The position numbers and the translations under genes are program-made. A stretch of 64,000 nucleotides of DNA from Lamellibrachia columna (lineage: Eukaryota > Annelida > Polychaeta > Sabellida > Siboglinidae), in contig OY759275.1 in NCBI GenBank assembly GCA_963662155.1, positions 3,670,706-3,734,705 on the forward strand. The letters are read 5' to 3'. The notes beneath the pieces were generated by a model. That model did no database searches. It saw only the letters and a program-made list of their open reading frames with translations, and had not been told where the DNA came from. Below are positions 1 to 10,084 of this stretch, one piece after another (position 1 is the stretch's first letter; each line of letters opens with the position of its first letter).

Positions 1-600
1 AACATGTAGGGATAATTTCATATGTTAAGATTGTGTACCAAAAGCTACAGTTATGTGACGTAACCCTCGGACGGGGAAAGGCTGTAAGCACACAGCAAAA
101 CGTAGACAAAGAAAGCATATAAGCACTAGCACAAACAATCCACATTACATTTCAGTTCTAGGCACAAATGATTACTTATGATTGTTATTATGGAAATGCA
201 CAGAATTTAAATAATAAAATGGATGAATTTAGAGTACAGCTATTTGCTGAAAGGTAGTGATGATTCACTTCCAGCAAATTGTGTTGACACATCACAGGAT
301 TAATTCCCGAAGCAACATGTTGAATTTAATATCATATTTAGGGAATGAGCCGTCAATGTTATATCTGTTAAGGGCAGGAAAGGCTTGGATAATTTTTTTC
401 TTGGAATATCAATGTTATGTTTTGTCAGCCTGTCGGTGTCAGTTTGTAAGTGTGAGTCGATTGATTTAAATTAGTTGATGTAATCACATGGGTAACGGTG
501 AAGCAAGTGGTATCATCAGATGTGTTGTGACACACCCGTTACCAGAGATGTACGATGATTTTGTTGCCTATGGCAGAGTACAAGACCAAGAAAAGTACCT
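1..600. other. Non-coding, nothing recognised
   Basis: AT-rich single-copy-looking sequence. The open frames here are short and show no family resemblance. The 3' end of the neighbouring minus-strand LINE starts at about 605. Confidence 0.5.
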
Positions 601-707
601 TCTAAATTTAACACGATTTAACAAGATTGCCATCACAAACAACAAGTTCCAGATGGCAAGTGGACAAAGAAGCCATTGGCTTATCGAGAGTCCAACAATT
701 TCCTCAT

Positions 708-1610
708 CTACGTGTAACCCGCCCTTATCAAATATCTGTAAATTCTATTTTTAAACATATTCACACTACTAGCATTAACACAATCATTTGGCAGTTTGTT
801 CCATTCATTTATCACCCTCTGTGAGAAAGAGTACTTTCTCATGTCCAACCTACACTGCTCCTTAACTAATGCTGCTTTGTGTCCTCTGGTTCTACTGCCT
901 TCTTTAAGTTTGAAGAACATATTCCTGTCAACATCCTCATAACCATTCACTATTTTAAACACTTCTATTTGGTCTCCTCTTAGTCTCCTGGTCTCTAGTG
1001 TTGTCAAACCACATTGTAATAAGCGACTTTCGTAACTAAGGTCTCTCAATTCTGGAATAATTTTAGTTGTTCTTCGTTGTATTCTTTCTAGCTTTTCTAT
1101 GTCCTTTTTACGATACGGCCTCCATGCTTGAATACAATATTCCAAATGTAGTATAACTATTGCTTTGTACAGGGGTACAATTAGCTGTTTCTCCTTATAC
1201 GTGATAGTTCTCCTAATTAGCCCTAGGATTTGATTTCCTTTCGAAGCAGCAATCCCACATTGCTCTGAAACTTTCATGTCAGCACTAAATGTTACTCCTA
1301 AGTCGTTTTCTTTTGTGGTTCTACCTAATACAGCATCCCCCATTTTATATTCTTCATCCATGTTTCCATGTCCTATGTGTATACATTTACACTTTCTAAA
1401 ATTGAATAACATTTGCCATTTTTCTGAACATTTAACTAATTTATCTAGATCATGCTGTAAACTTTGTTTATCTCTATCATTAGTAACCTTTCTGAATACT
1501 TTTGTGGCATCTGCAAATTTGAGTACTTTGCTAGATATGTCATCCTCCAAATCATTTATATATATTCAAAACAGTCTAGGGCCTAATACTGATCCCTGTG
1601 GTACCCCACT
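708..1610 (-). pseudogene. LINE reverse transcriptase, dead copy
   Basis: This is the RT palm-to-C-terminus part of LINE copy 1. The frame stays open from 1550 to 708 (280 aa), but the element is inactive. An in-frame TGA lies between the GPRLF and IYINDLEDD blocks near 1563, and the catalytic box reads FADA instead of FADD, so the second metal-binding aspartate is lost. Downstream blocks are well kept: [50 protein letters not shown] and LERIQRRTTKIIPELRDLSYE. The best-preserved relative in the window is at 28201-29230, where the catalytic aspartates are intact. Confidence 0.88.
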
Positions 1611-1654
1611 AAAACAAATTCCAGTAAGAATTTTATTTTATTACATTAATTCTT

Positions 1655-1805
<151 letters not shown>

Positions 1806-2001
1806 CAGTATATGGCCTAATACTGATCCCTGTGGTACCCCACAAAAACTGATTTCCAGTTTGAAATCTCACCATCTATTATTATTTTCTGTCTTCTGTG
1901 TGTAAGCCACTTTTCTATCCAGTTGATGACACCATTTCCTATACCATGTTCTTTTAGTTTAATATTTAAAATTTAATAAGCCAAAATGCTGTGTCAAAGG
2001 C

Positions 2002-2775
2002 GTGATTACGACCAACAGTGACCAGACTGACGATTGCAAAACAACATGTCATACTATTCTGCGTAACGAAACCATGGATGGTTGCTGCTCATTGAGCATC
2101 AAACATTGGTTGCTAACAAGGAATGAGTCCATTACCTCGTTCGAAACCTGGAAACAGAACTTAATTTATATACTTTTTTGCTATGCAAATTTCGCACATT
2201 CCATGAGAGACAACGTCTCGTGGGAAAGAAAATCCTCAAGCACTCCTACCAGAGGTCTCGTAAATGACAGTGACGATATACCCGAAGCCGAACAGCAACG
2301 CAGAAATGCGTACATATCGAACTCATGCTGGGGCAAATTGCGAATTTCCCCAATTATTTCACGAAACTCGCTCGTGAAAACCTCAACATCGCTTACTGGT
2401 ATTTAGCAAAGGGATCGTCAGCACTTGCGGTTCCAGTCAACAGGAGCGCATTTCCTGGATTTAACTAACTTTAGACTTGAACCAGACGAGCTGGCGGAGG
2501 ATCTGTTCCAGCGACTCACCGAGGACAAACTACTCACCGTGAGTTGTGACGTCACCCACCAGGGGGTTGCTACAAATGTCGATGAAGAAGTGTCGCTCTC
2601 GCTTACTTTTTGTTGCAACTTATCAACCCCGGCCTTCCGCTGCTCCTGCTCAGGGGCAACAACGAACTTGTTGAAGCGCACGAAAGTAATGCATTTCATG
2701 CTAAATTATGGCAAATATGTATTTTATTCATGGACAAAATATATACATCAGACCTGGGGCGGAAGTATTTGGTAG
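2002..2775 (+). pseudogene. LTR-retrotransposon gag-like fragment
   Basis: One plus-strand frame runs from 2002 to 2775, interrupted only by a TAG at 2404-2406. The first part includes ITSFETWKQNLIYIL, RGLVNDSDDIPEA and ISPIISRNSLVKTSTSL. After the stop comes FQSTGAHFLDLTNFRLEPDE, then AEDLFQRL. I recognise this block order from gag-like ORFs of invertebrate LTR retrotransposons, from family memory and without a database check. The stop probably replaced a tryptophan codon by a single base change. No nucleocapsid zinc knuckle, protease or LTR is visible, and the sequence loses resemblance after about 2690. It abuts the LINE boundary at 2001. Confidence 0.6.
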
Positions 2776-3020
2776 TTGGTACTCGTGTACTCGAGTACAT
2801 TTTTTCCTCGTACACATATGACTTATGGGTCACGTACTCTTAGTCTCGTACTCGTACGTACTGTAGAAGTACGGTGACTCAAGTCAGACTGCCTCATACA
2901 CCAGTGTAATCTCGTGCCGGCAGTCTGGCTAAAAAGGGGAAGTTGAGCCTGTTGTGCTGTTCTAACCTCCTCAACAACCAGTAGTTTGATTGATTGTTTA
3001 TTGATTGTTTATTTAGGATC
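2776..3020. other. Degenerate TACTCG-rich stretch
   Basis: No gene. Between 2780 and 2890 the words ACTCG and GTACTCGTAC recur irregularly (TACTCGTGTACTCGAGTAC near 2780, CTCGTACTCGTACGTACTG near 2850). This suggests an eroded short tandem repeat. Confidence 0.45.
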
Positions 3021-3484
3021 AACAATGTTAAGAAATTGTGTCCCATGGGTGCAACACGTGCAGATGTACATATACATACAGTAACATTACAATGTATACA
3101 ATACAGAATACAACGTTTTTCATGTACCCATTATCATCGTATGTAGTGCGTAATTTTGGTGAAAAGTTAGGGTGGGTTGATAATGTGCAGTAAATAGTAT
3201 ACAAAGATTCCAAATCATGTAATTTCCTACAGGTGTCTATCGAACTTTGCTGTAGATTAAAAGTTTATTGAACGCAAAGCTTTCTTGAATTGTATTTTGG
3301 ATGTCAAGTTTACTATGCGTTCAGGTAGTATGTTCCAGGTAGACACAACTCGATTGTAAACATGTTTTTTTTTTTATATATCAAGTCTAAAGGGTGTTGT
3401 TTGAAGCATAAATCCTTGACGTCTAGTCGGAATTATGGTATTTATAACAGGGTTATTACAAGAAATGAGGTTATTTTCAGATAC

Positions 3485-3675
3485 ACTGATATGTCCATGC
3501 AGGATATTGTATACCATGACCAAGTCATTATACATTGAGATGTCCATACAAGATATTGTATACCATGACCAAGTCATAATACATTAACATATCATGCAGG
3601 ATATTGTATACCATGACCAAGTCATTATACATTGACATGTCCATGCAGGATATTGTATACCATGACCAGGTTATT
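3485..3675. repeat. ~49-bp tandem repeat, four copies, within LINE RT sequence
   Basis: The word GATATTGTATACCATGACCA recurs at about 3503, 3552, 3600 and 3649, with spacings of 49, 48 and 49 bp. On the minus strand it repeats the LINE segment coding NDLVMVYNILHGH, so the array arose by tandem duplication of RT coding sequence. Confidence 0.88.
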
Positions 3676-3848
3676 ATAAATCCGGCGGAGTTCGAGACTC
3701 TCTGGTTTAAGATATTCTATAAGTCTTTGTATGTAACCATGATTGGTATCGAGTTGACAACGGTAATAGACGCAGCGCGTAAAGAGCCGTTGCACATTCT
3801 CTAACTGGTCAGTCATACCCAAGTAATGCCTAGCTGGTATGTAAAGGT

Positions 3849-4158
3849 AAAAGGTACGTTCTTACATAGCGCGGTATCGAGTCCGTAGGACCGATCAAAG
3901 CGCTTTACACTTCACCCCCTGGCAGACCTGTTCATTCCAAGGCCATCTCAACTTCTCTACATATCTCTCAACTTGCGCGAAGACTATTCGTTCACATTTT
4001 CTCCACTGTCTGAATTGCTCATGTATACAGCTGAGTGAACTGTGGCAACGTGGGGTGTTCAAACTTGCCAAAGGTTCGAAGCGACCGCAGTGGGATTTGA
4101 AACCGGGTTCTCTCGATTGAGAGTCCGTCCTTCTAACCAGTATGCCATCGCGCCCCAC
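3849..4158 (-). mobile_element. tRNA-derived SINE inserted in LINE
   Basis: The minus strand starts at 4158 with a tRNA-like head. An A-box-like TGGCATACTGGT is followed about 40 bp later by a B-box-like GGTTTCAAATCCC. The body ends with the tail GTGTAAAGCGCTTTGAT...GCGCTATGTAAGAACGTACC. The flanks carry a 10-bp near-perfect direct repeat (ATGTAAAGGT at 3839-3848, ATGTATAGGT at 4159-4168), read as the target-site duplication. It splits the LINE RT frame between the LDYCSTV and MTDQLENVQ blocks. A related tail lies on the plus strand near 26045-26142, so this is a dispersed family. It is not a functional tRNA: the anticodon arm is abnormal and the tail is fused on. Confidence 0.82.
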
Positions 4159-4400
4159 ATGTATAGGTTGCATACCGTCGAACAGTAGTCCAGCACTAGG
4201 CGGACAAATGATTTATATGCCTTAATGAGAGCATCAATGTTAGCAGTATGAAAACAACGAAACATATCATTGATTATGCTGTATGCTTTGCGACAAATAA
4301 ATTAAATGTGCTTTTTAAATATGCACTTATCATCCACTATCACACCCAGATATCGGTATCCATTAACGTTAATAACGTTAATGCCATTCACGGGCCATGT

Positions 4401-5160
4401 AGTCTAAGATCAGAAAATATAAATTGCAAAATTCTAATATAAACAGATTGCAAATTGCAACACTGACTTTGTGCACCAAAAGCGACAAACTGAAATGATG
4501 CATAAGCAGGAAAATTTGCACGAACATTGGTATCATGTGGTCTTTATACCAAACAAGGACGTACAAACTTTTCTAATTGCCACACATCGCCTATATTTCG
4601 TAAACATTTAAAATTGCCAGCGCGACACATCAGTACACCGTTCGTACCATCGTACGTAACCTCATTTGGTTGAAATTAAAAAAGTTTGTAATTTAGAACG
4701 TAACGCTAGTGTAAGCCGGCTTGTTTATGCGGAACTTTTGAAGATCTGAATGTTGGGAGCATTTTTGTAGCTTCCCTCGTGGAATGTACACGCCGTGTTT
4801 CAGTGAAATTGTATGCCGCGCTCCTGAATGCACAAATCTGTCACCTTTTAAAGCAAGTCAATAGCTTTCTCAGAAGTTTCCAATACGCATGCGTGAACAT
4901 CTCCTGATTCTACCAAAGGCATCCAAAACCGTCTCACGCATGCGTGAACAGGCCGACGCTACACAACCTTCCTGAAGAAAACCCATTTGCGTTTTCGCAT
5001 AATTACTATATGTGTACAGTGTAGGTGACTGTCCTACATCTTGCCCAATTTTTCCCCGCCCGCTTATAGGTCAGGCCAGGTCCCACGCATTCGTCGTTTC
5101 TTTGGTTAGTTCATGAACCGTGCGTAATTTTTTACAACCGCTTTGAATCGTTGGAGCTTA
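4401..5160. other. Non-coding, nothing recognised
   Basis: No family resemblance on either strand. Two CGCATGCGTGAAC words occur near 4887 and 4936, which hints at a short local duplication. Confidence 0.5.
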
Positions 5161-5168
5161 GATCGTGA

Positions 5169-5534
5169 TCATGGGATCTCAGTCGTGGTTGCTATGGTTA
5201 TTAAAACAACCCAAGTCGCAACGTGACTGCGAGTCTCGTCGCCTCCCGTCACCATCAAGGCAAGAAATATGGCTCGTTGAATCGTATTATCTGTTCTGTC
5301 ATAATCGGCAGACAGTACACCAGTCAGTAATGCAGTCAAAATCATTAACGTGTAAAAGACACCACTAGACGATCGAATAGCTTCCAGTCGGCATGTTTTT
5401 TGAATGAATTCCGTCGGAGCTAAATTTCGGCGCTTTCTGAAGTGGGAAGTCACATGGTCCGTCTCAGTGTCGCTGTCAGAGTCAGACAGGTCAGAAAACA
5501 GTTGTGCCCGTCGGGACATCGTTCTGACCTGCAA
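5169..5534 (-). CDS. Unassigned ORF after the gypsy integrase
   Basis: 121-codon minus-strand ORF directly downstream of the integrase tail. It begins with a serine/aspartate-rich polar stretch (FSDLSDSDSDTETD), continues through RKRRNLAPTEFIQKTC, then has a short hydrophobic segment MILTALLTGVLSADYD and a second one near the end. It may be the end of the polyprotein in another frame. A start of a third ORF is possible because the hydrophobic segment followed by SADYD resembles a signal peptide. No family match is recognised. Confidence 0.3.
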   Translation of the reverse strand: MQVRTMSRRAQLFSDLSDSDSDTETDHVTSHFRKRRNLAPTEFIQKTCRLEAIRSSSGVFYTLMILTALLTGVLSADYDRTDNTIQRAIFLALMVTGGDETRSHVATWVVLITIATTTEIP

Positions 5535-5539
5535 GGGTC

Positions 5540-7080
5540 AGTCGACATTCCGCTGTGTCTCGACGTTCAGTCGGTCGTCTGGGGGCGTGGCTAACAAGTC
5601 ATATGAGGTGGAGTTACGACCCTGTTTAGAGGCTCTCAGATTCTGCCTATGCGGCTGTCCCAGTTGTCGGCCATACAGCTGTCGGGGACCGTCTCGTAAC
5701 TGTGCAGTGTTATCACTGTTATTTTGTTGGTGGACGTCTGGCCTGTCATTTCGCAAGCGAATCAGTTGTCGTTGATATCGGCTAGGTCTTTGTTGTTTTG
5801 GCCGGGGGTGACAGACAATTTTGCTCTGGGTTAACAATGCAGACCTTCTCTTTGTTCAAAACTTTAGTCTTACCCGACCGTTGATGGTGTAAACACCAGG
5901 ACCTTTAACACGCGTGAAAACCCATTCAGAATCTCCAGGGGAGATTTGTTGTTCGTTCGCTTTTCTGGCAAGTGGCTCACGATTATATTTCCGACTGTCC
6001 CCGGTCATCGCTCGTGCGATTTTAAGGGCCGTCGCTAAATCGTCCAGTCGGTTGCCAAAAGCTTGCTCGTTGGAAACACGTAATGTCTTTTCCAAGGGCA
6101 TGCGTAGTTTCCTACCTGTCATAAGAAAGTGTGGTATATAAGATACACTCGTTCGATAGGCCAACAGGGCGTCATTTAGAATAGATTCCCATCTGATTGC
6201 ATGGTTGGTCATTTACCGCTTTCTGGATCATATCCTTTATTGTCCTGTTTGGAAAATTGGAAACGCTTCAGCCCATCCTGTGCAAAAGTCAACTGCAGTA
6301 GAATATACTTATTCCCAAGCCGATATTCCACAAGGGGTCCTATCAAATCAAGTGCTATAGTTTGGATTGGGTAAGACGTTATTGGCATCTCGCCCATCGT
6401 GTGTCGTTGAACATGCCGATTGCGTGTCATACAGACTGCGCAATGGCGTAATTGCAATTCTGACAGTTTTCCATGCTTCGGTTAGACTTCCTGGTGTGTT
6501 ACAGACGAATGTAGAGCACAGTAATTTTAGATATGTGTAATTTAAAAAAAATCATATCATCTGACATAACTGCATTTGAGCTAGGCACATTGGCAAATTT
6601 GCTGGTAGAACATGTTGGCAATGTAACTGTGGATTTTTAGATGATTTCAATAGGCGGAAGGATTGTTATCAACTTTTTTCGCCACAAGGCACATGTACGT
6701 AGTAATTCATGAAGAAATTGGTAAACATTGACGGGTATGGCACGTTCAGACATTTTAAATGAGTTAGAAGTACGATACTTTGACTAAACTCGATCAACAT
6801 GTCAATGAGAAGATGACAACGGCAGGTAAGAAGTTTGAGCATTTTTGATGGTCCCGCGTTTTCTTATAATCATGCAAAACGTTAACATGGTCGCCAATGG
6901 GAAACGTAACAGTAGGCTGAACCATGTAGGCTGTTGGTAACGCTAATCGGGGATAGAGAGGTGCCGTTAAATTAATTAGGTGGTTTCGTACTGTACAGTA
7001 CCCCATTTAAAATTTCATAATCTTCATCATCTTCCTCTTTACCCCGCTGCCATAATTCCGGAAATTCCTTAATCATTCGC
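5540..7080 (-). pseudogene. Ty3/gypsy integrase, truncated catalytic core
   Basis: From about 7080 down the minus strand shows linker blocks (FPELWQRGKEEDDEDYEILNGVLY), decayed zinc-binding sequence (YPRLALPTAYMVQ), then LRHCAVCMTRNRHVQRH with the C-x2-C pair and ALDLIGPLVE containing the first catalytic aspartate (6457-6209). The sequence then jumps to ILNDALLAYRTSV and a gypsy integrase C-terminal part (6212-5856). The stretch that should carry the second aspartate and the glutamate is missing, so the D,D,E triad is incomplete and the enzyme is dead. A proline/arginine/glutamine-rich tail follows to about 5540. Confidence 0.8.
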
Positions 7081-7126
7081 TACCGTTTGGAGGTTCAGTC
7101 CGTCGTGGATTAATGGCAGTATGTCG

Positions 7127-7360
7127 GTCACGTGATCGTCGTCAGGGAGATCGTCACGTGCTCGTCGTCGGGAGAGCGTCACGTGATCGTCTTCAGGGAG
7201 AGCGTCAAGTCATCGTCGTCAGGGAGAGCGTCACGTGATCGTCGTCAGGGAGAACTTCACGTGATCGTCGTCAGGGAAAGCTTCACGTGATCGTCGTCAG
7301 GGAGAGCGTCACGTGATCGTCGTCAGGGAGAGCGTCATGTCATCGTCGTCAGGGAGAGTG
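7127..7360. repeat. 26-bp tandem repeat, nine units, each with a CACGTG-type core
   Basis: Units of GTCACGTGATCGTCGTCAGG plus GAGAGC start at 7127, 7153, 7178, 7204, 7230, 7256, 7282, 7308 and 7334. One unit is 25 bp. Six to seven units keep the palindrome CACGTG and others carry changes such as CAAGTC or CATGTC. On the minus strand it expands the acidic linker between RNase H and integrase (TLPDDD-type residues). Confidence 0.93.
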
Positions 7361-7377
7361 TCAGGGTCAAACGGTTC

Positions 7378-8239
7378 GTCCGTATCGATTATGGTAATGT
7401 CGTTATCGGTGTCATGTGTAATGCGCGATAAGATATCCGCTCTGACTTGACGTTTCCCTGGTCTGTAGGACATGGTCGCCCCAAATTATGTTAGTATGAC
7501 CTCCCACCATGGTAGTTTCGTATTATTCATCGACTTTGTGAATAAACTCAGCAAAGTTTTGTGATCCGGATACACGTTAAACTGTGCTCCATATACATAG
7601 GGTTTGAGCTTATCAATGCAACAAACCACTGCATAAGCCACTTTCTCAATTGTCGCCCACTTCCGCTGTGTGGTCGACAGAGTGTGACTGACATACTGTA
7701 TCACTTCCACTGTGTGATTGACAGAGTGTGACTGACATACTGTATCACTTCCGCTGTGTGGTCGACAGAGTGTGACTGACATATTGTATCACTTCCGCTG
7801 TGTGGTCGACAGAGTGTGATTGACATAGTGTATCACTTCCGCTGTGTGGTCGACAGAGTGTGACTGACATACTGTATCACTTCCGCTGTGTGATTGACAG
7901 AGTGTGACTGACATACTGTATCACTTCCGCTGTGTGGTCGACAGAGTGTGACTGACATATTGTATCACTTCCGCTGTGGGGTCGACAGAGTGTGATTGAC
8001 ATAGTGTATCACTTCCGCTGTGTGGTCGACAGAGTGTGACTTACATACTGTATCACTTCCGCTGTGTGATTGACAGAGTGTGACTGACATACTGTATCAC
8101 TTTTTCTACTGTATCACTTTTTCTACCCCATCGTCGGAATCTTGGCATTGTGTGACATTGTTTTAGTTCGTTAAACGCTTCCTGCCTTTCATCGTTCCAT
8201 GTAAACCGTACCTGTTTTCGTGTCAATTTAATCAAGGGT
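7378..8239 (-). pseudogene. Ty3/gypsy RNase H domain, disrupted by a repeat array
   Basis: The minus strand shows the connection block (TRKQVRFTWNDERQEAFNELKQ), the RNase H blocks SHTLSTTQRKWATIEK, AYAVVCCIDKLKPYVYGAQF and VYPDHKTLLSLFTKSMNNTK, and the end MSYRPGKRQVRADILSRI followed by acidic residues at 7466-7378. A 440-bp array of ten 44-bp units sits within the VSHTLSTTQRKW block. Because 44 is not divisible by 3 it destroys the frame. The array unit is itself a copy of that coding block. Confidence 0.85.
7660..8099. repeat. 44-bp tandem repeat, ten units, with 176-bp higher-order period
   Basis: Units start at 7660, 7704, 7748, 7792, 7836, 7880, 7924, 7968, 8012 and 8056, exactly 44 bp apart, each beginning CTTCC(G/A)CTGTG. 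Variants recur every four units. GTGATTGACA marks units 2, 6 and 10; ACATATTG marks units 3 and 7; GATTGACATAG marks units 4 and 8. The pattern is ABCDABCDAB. The array ends at 8100-8125 in a CACTTTTTCTACTGTAT duplication. Confidence 0.97.
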
Positions 8240-8545
8240 TCAGCTACTTTCGTATAATTTTGAGATAATTTGGAGGCTGGTCCTGTAACAATTGCACATT
8301 TCTAACATTGACCTGACATCCTTGACGGATCTGTCTGAATTCCATTCGCGTTAAGTATATACCCTAGAATCTTTACTTCTGGTAGGCCAAAAGCGCATTT
8401 TGTGGGCTTCAATTTGGGTCCCGCCTTTCTGAGTATGTCGAACACAAGTTGTAAGTGCCTTTTTATTTTTGAAAGACTAAAATATCGTCTATGTGGGGTG
8501 TGGTCTTGCGGAAACCGGTTGACAATTCATTAATAAACTTCTAGG
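8240..8545 (-). pseudogene. Ty3/gypsy reverse transcriptase, palm fragment
   Basis: Minus strand near 8484-8495 encodes HIDDILVF, the metal-binding box in its gypsy form with both aspartates kept. Downstream come LQLVFDILRKAGPKLKPTKCAFGLPEVKILGYILN and NGIQTDPS, the usual thumb blocks, in several frames. The fingers and the first catalytic aspartate are missing, since similarity stops abruptly near 8545. It runs on into the RNase H region through LIKLTRKQVRFTWNDERQEAFNELKQ at about 8235-8155. Confidence 0.83.
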
Positions 8546-9384
8546 CACGGGGAAAGGTCGTCCACTTTCGACCCACGCCTGTAGCTTATTCGAACGAAAT
8601 ACCCATTACTCATAATTGAACTTCTGACCCCAACGCTAGGCTACATGTCTACATAAACATCCTGGATTTTCTTAATAGCAAAATTAGTATATCTACATTT
8701 AACGCGTAACGAAGGCAATGACTTTACAAACTGTCTGTTTTTTGGTATGTCATTGTATGCTGTAATTCTTGCTTGTCAAAATCAACAAAATCATTCGACA
8801 AAATCAACTAAGAATCAACAATAAGCAACTAGCCCGTTTCCTCGTGGATGAATGGAAGAAGCCCCAATCCTTCGATGAAAAACATAGTACGTTTCACACT
8901 GTGATGATTGCAAGGATATGAGAAACAACGAGGACGAAATGTTGCAAATAGAGGAACCTAATCACACCCAAGGAACACGAGGAGGCCCCATCTTCAAGCA
9001 ATCAGTGTTTTGGTCCATCCATCCAGACGTCCTGTCTTCTTTTTCTTCCAAATACTAACCTCATCTAATTGAGGACTGAGACACAGAAATACATGTAGAA
9101 CTATGAGACCCTTCAGTCGAGACCTATGTCTCTAAAGTGGGGCCTGCCCCATCTCTGTGGGAAGACAATTCCAGTTTACTACATAGTTCTGGGAATTAAT
9201 GTTGTATGAATTGGTATTAGTACAGGTTTGAATTAGCGAAATAATAATTAACTTCTACGGCACCTATATCCCCAGGAACATGAGCTCAGAGGCGCAACAA
9301 ACCAGAATCATTAAGCATTATCATGAACAGGGACGCGCAAAAGTCAATATCAGAACTAGGATAGGACAACCGAAGATTTATGGT
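8546..9384. other. Unassigned, with a possible ORF fragment on the plus strand at 8815-9060
   Basis: No complete gene. At 8815-8920 the plus strand reads NNKQLARFLVDEWKKPQSFDEKHSTFHTVMIARI before a stop, and another frame continues DEMLQIEEPNHTQ near 8932-8980. The block resembles an uncharacterised ORF that I recall from repetitive invertebrate contigs, but I cannot name a domain. The rest of the interval shows nothing. Confidence 0.3.
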
Positions 9385-9600
9385 GGAAATGCAATTTGGA
9401 ATAAATATGTCTTGAGTTGTTTTCGGAAGATAGCTATAGTTTTAAATGTTTTCAAAGTGATGGGGAGTTAATTCCAGACCCCAGGCGCGGCGACAGAGAA
9501 AGCACATTTGTCCAAGTTAAATTTTGTTTTAGGCACAATAAGTTGTTGTGAAATTGATAATCTGACCTGGGATTTTCTACGCAGCAGACTAGCCAAGTAA
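9385..9600 (-). pseudogene. L2/CR1-like LINE, C-terminal end (left fragment)
   Basis: Minus-strand translation gives YYLASLLRRKSQVRLSISQQ, then LIVPKTKFNLDKCAFSVAAPGVWN, a TAA where the family has serine, and LPITLKTFKTIAIFRKQLKT followed by YLF. This is the standard end of L2/CR1-like LINE ORF2. The matching upstream part lies at 12768-13656 on the same strand, and roughly 50-60 codons between the two are missing. The pogo-like transposon sits between the halves. Confidence 0.76.
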
Positions 9601-10084
9601 TACATAGAACTCGTGTGAGAAGAAGGTGGTTGGGGCAAAGTGGAAGGGGCATAGTGGAACGTCGTTCTACTTTGCCCCATGTTTTTGTTCGCTTAAGGCC
9701 AGGAACGACAGACAATCTACGTTTTGAATTTCAGTTCGTTTATGTTATAAGAATCTAAGATGTCTATTCTTCACAGTAATGTAATATAATACTAATTTTT
9801 AAACTCAGAAATAACATAAATACATATTTTTTTTGTATAAGTGAGCTTTGTTTTTTAATTGGGTAATTCTAATTGAATGCATTTAATATATTTAGATTAA
9901 TTGGTGTAATGGTTATATTATTTAAGTTTTCTGATTTTCATATGCGTGAAGCTGTATGGATCACATCCTGTATCACCGGAAGCAATATAAAGTGAATTAT
10001 AATAGCCATTCATGGAATAATAGGCTAGCTTTTGAGTTCGCGACAAAGAATCATGTAGAACATTGATTTAACTCAGATATACAT

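Larger units (their letters stand above)
3025..4400 (-). mobile_element. Second LINE type, 5'-truncated, C-terminal RT part
   Basis: Minus-strand non-LTR RT remnant. From 4390 downward the blocks are NGYRYLGVIVDDKCIFKKHI, INDMFRCFHTANIDALIKAYKSFVRLVLDYCSTV, then after an interruption MTDQLENVQRLFTRCVYYRCQL, LIEYLKPESLELRRIYN and LVMVYNILHGHV. These are the thumb and post-thumb blocks of CR1/Jockey-class elements. The copy is broken by an inserted SINE (3849-4158), an internal tandem duplication (3485-3675) and stop codons, and the 3' part toward 3025 is poorly preserved. It differs clearly from LINE copy 1. Confidence 0.78.
5169..8545 (-). mobile_element. Ty3/gypsy-type LTR retrotransposon, internal pol region (degenerate)
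   Basis: Minus-strand pol in the Ty3/gypsy order RT, RNase H, integrase, read from 8545 down to about 5540, with one further ORF after it. The order RT-RH-IN rather than IN-RT separates it from Ty1/copia. Frames are broken repeatedly, and two tandem arrays (7660-8099 and 7127-7360) have expanded inside it. No gag, LTR, primer-binding site or polypurine tract could be placed with confidence. Confidence 0.82.

Noticed and set aside
4080..4158. Functional tRNA gene on the minus strand
   Set aside because: The A- and B-box-like sequences are there, but the arms do not fold properly and a SINE body, tail and target duplication are attached.
9280..9471. Small plus-strand ORF of 63 codons
   Set aside because: It lies opposite the LINE C-terminal fragment and has no resemblance to any family.
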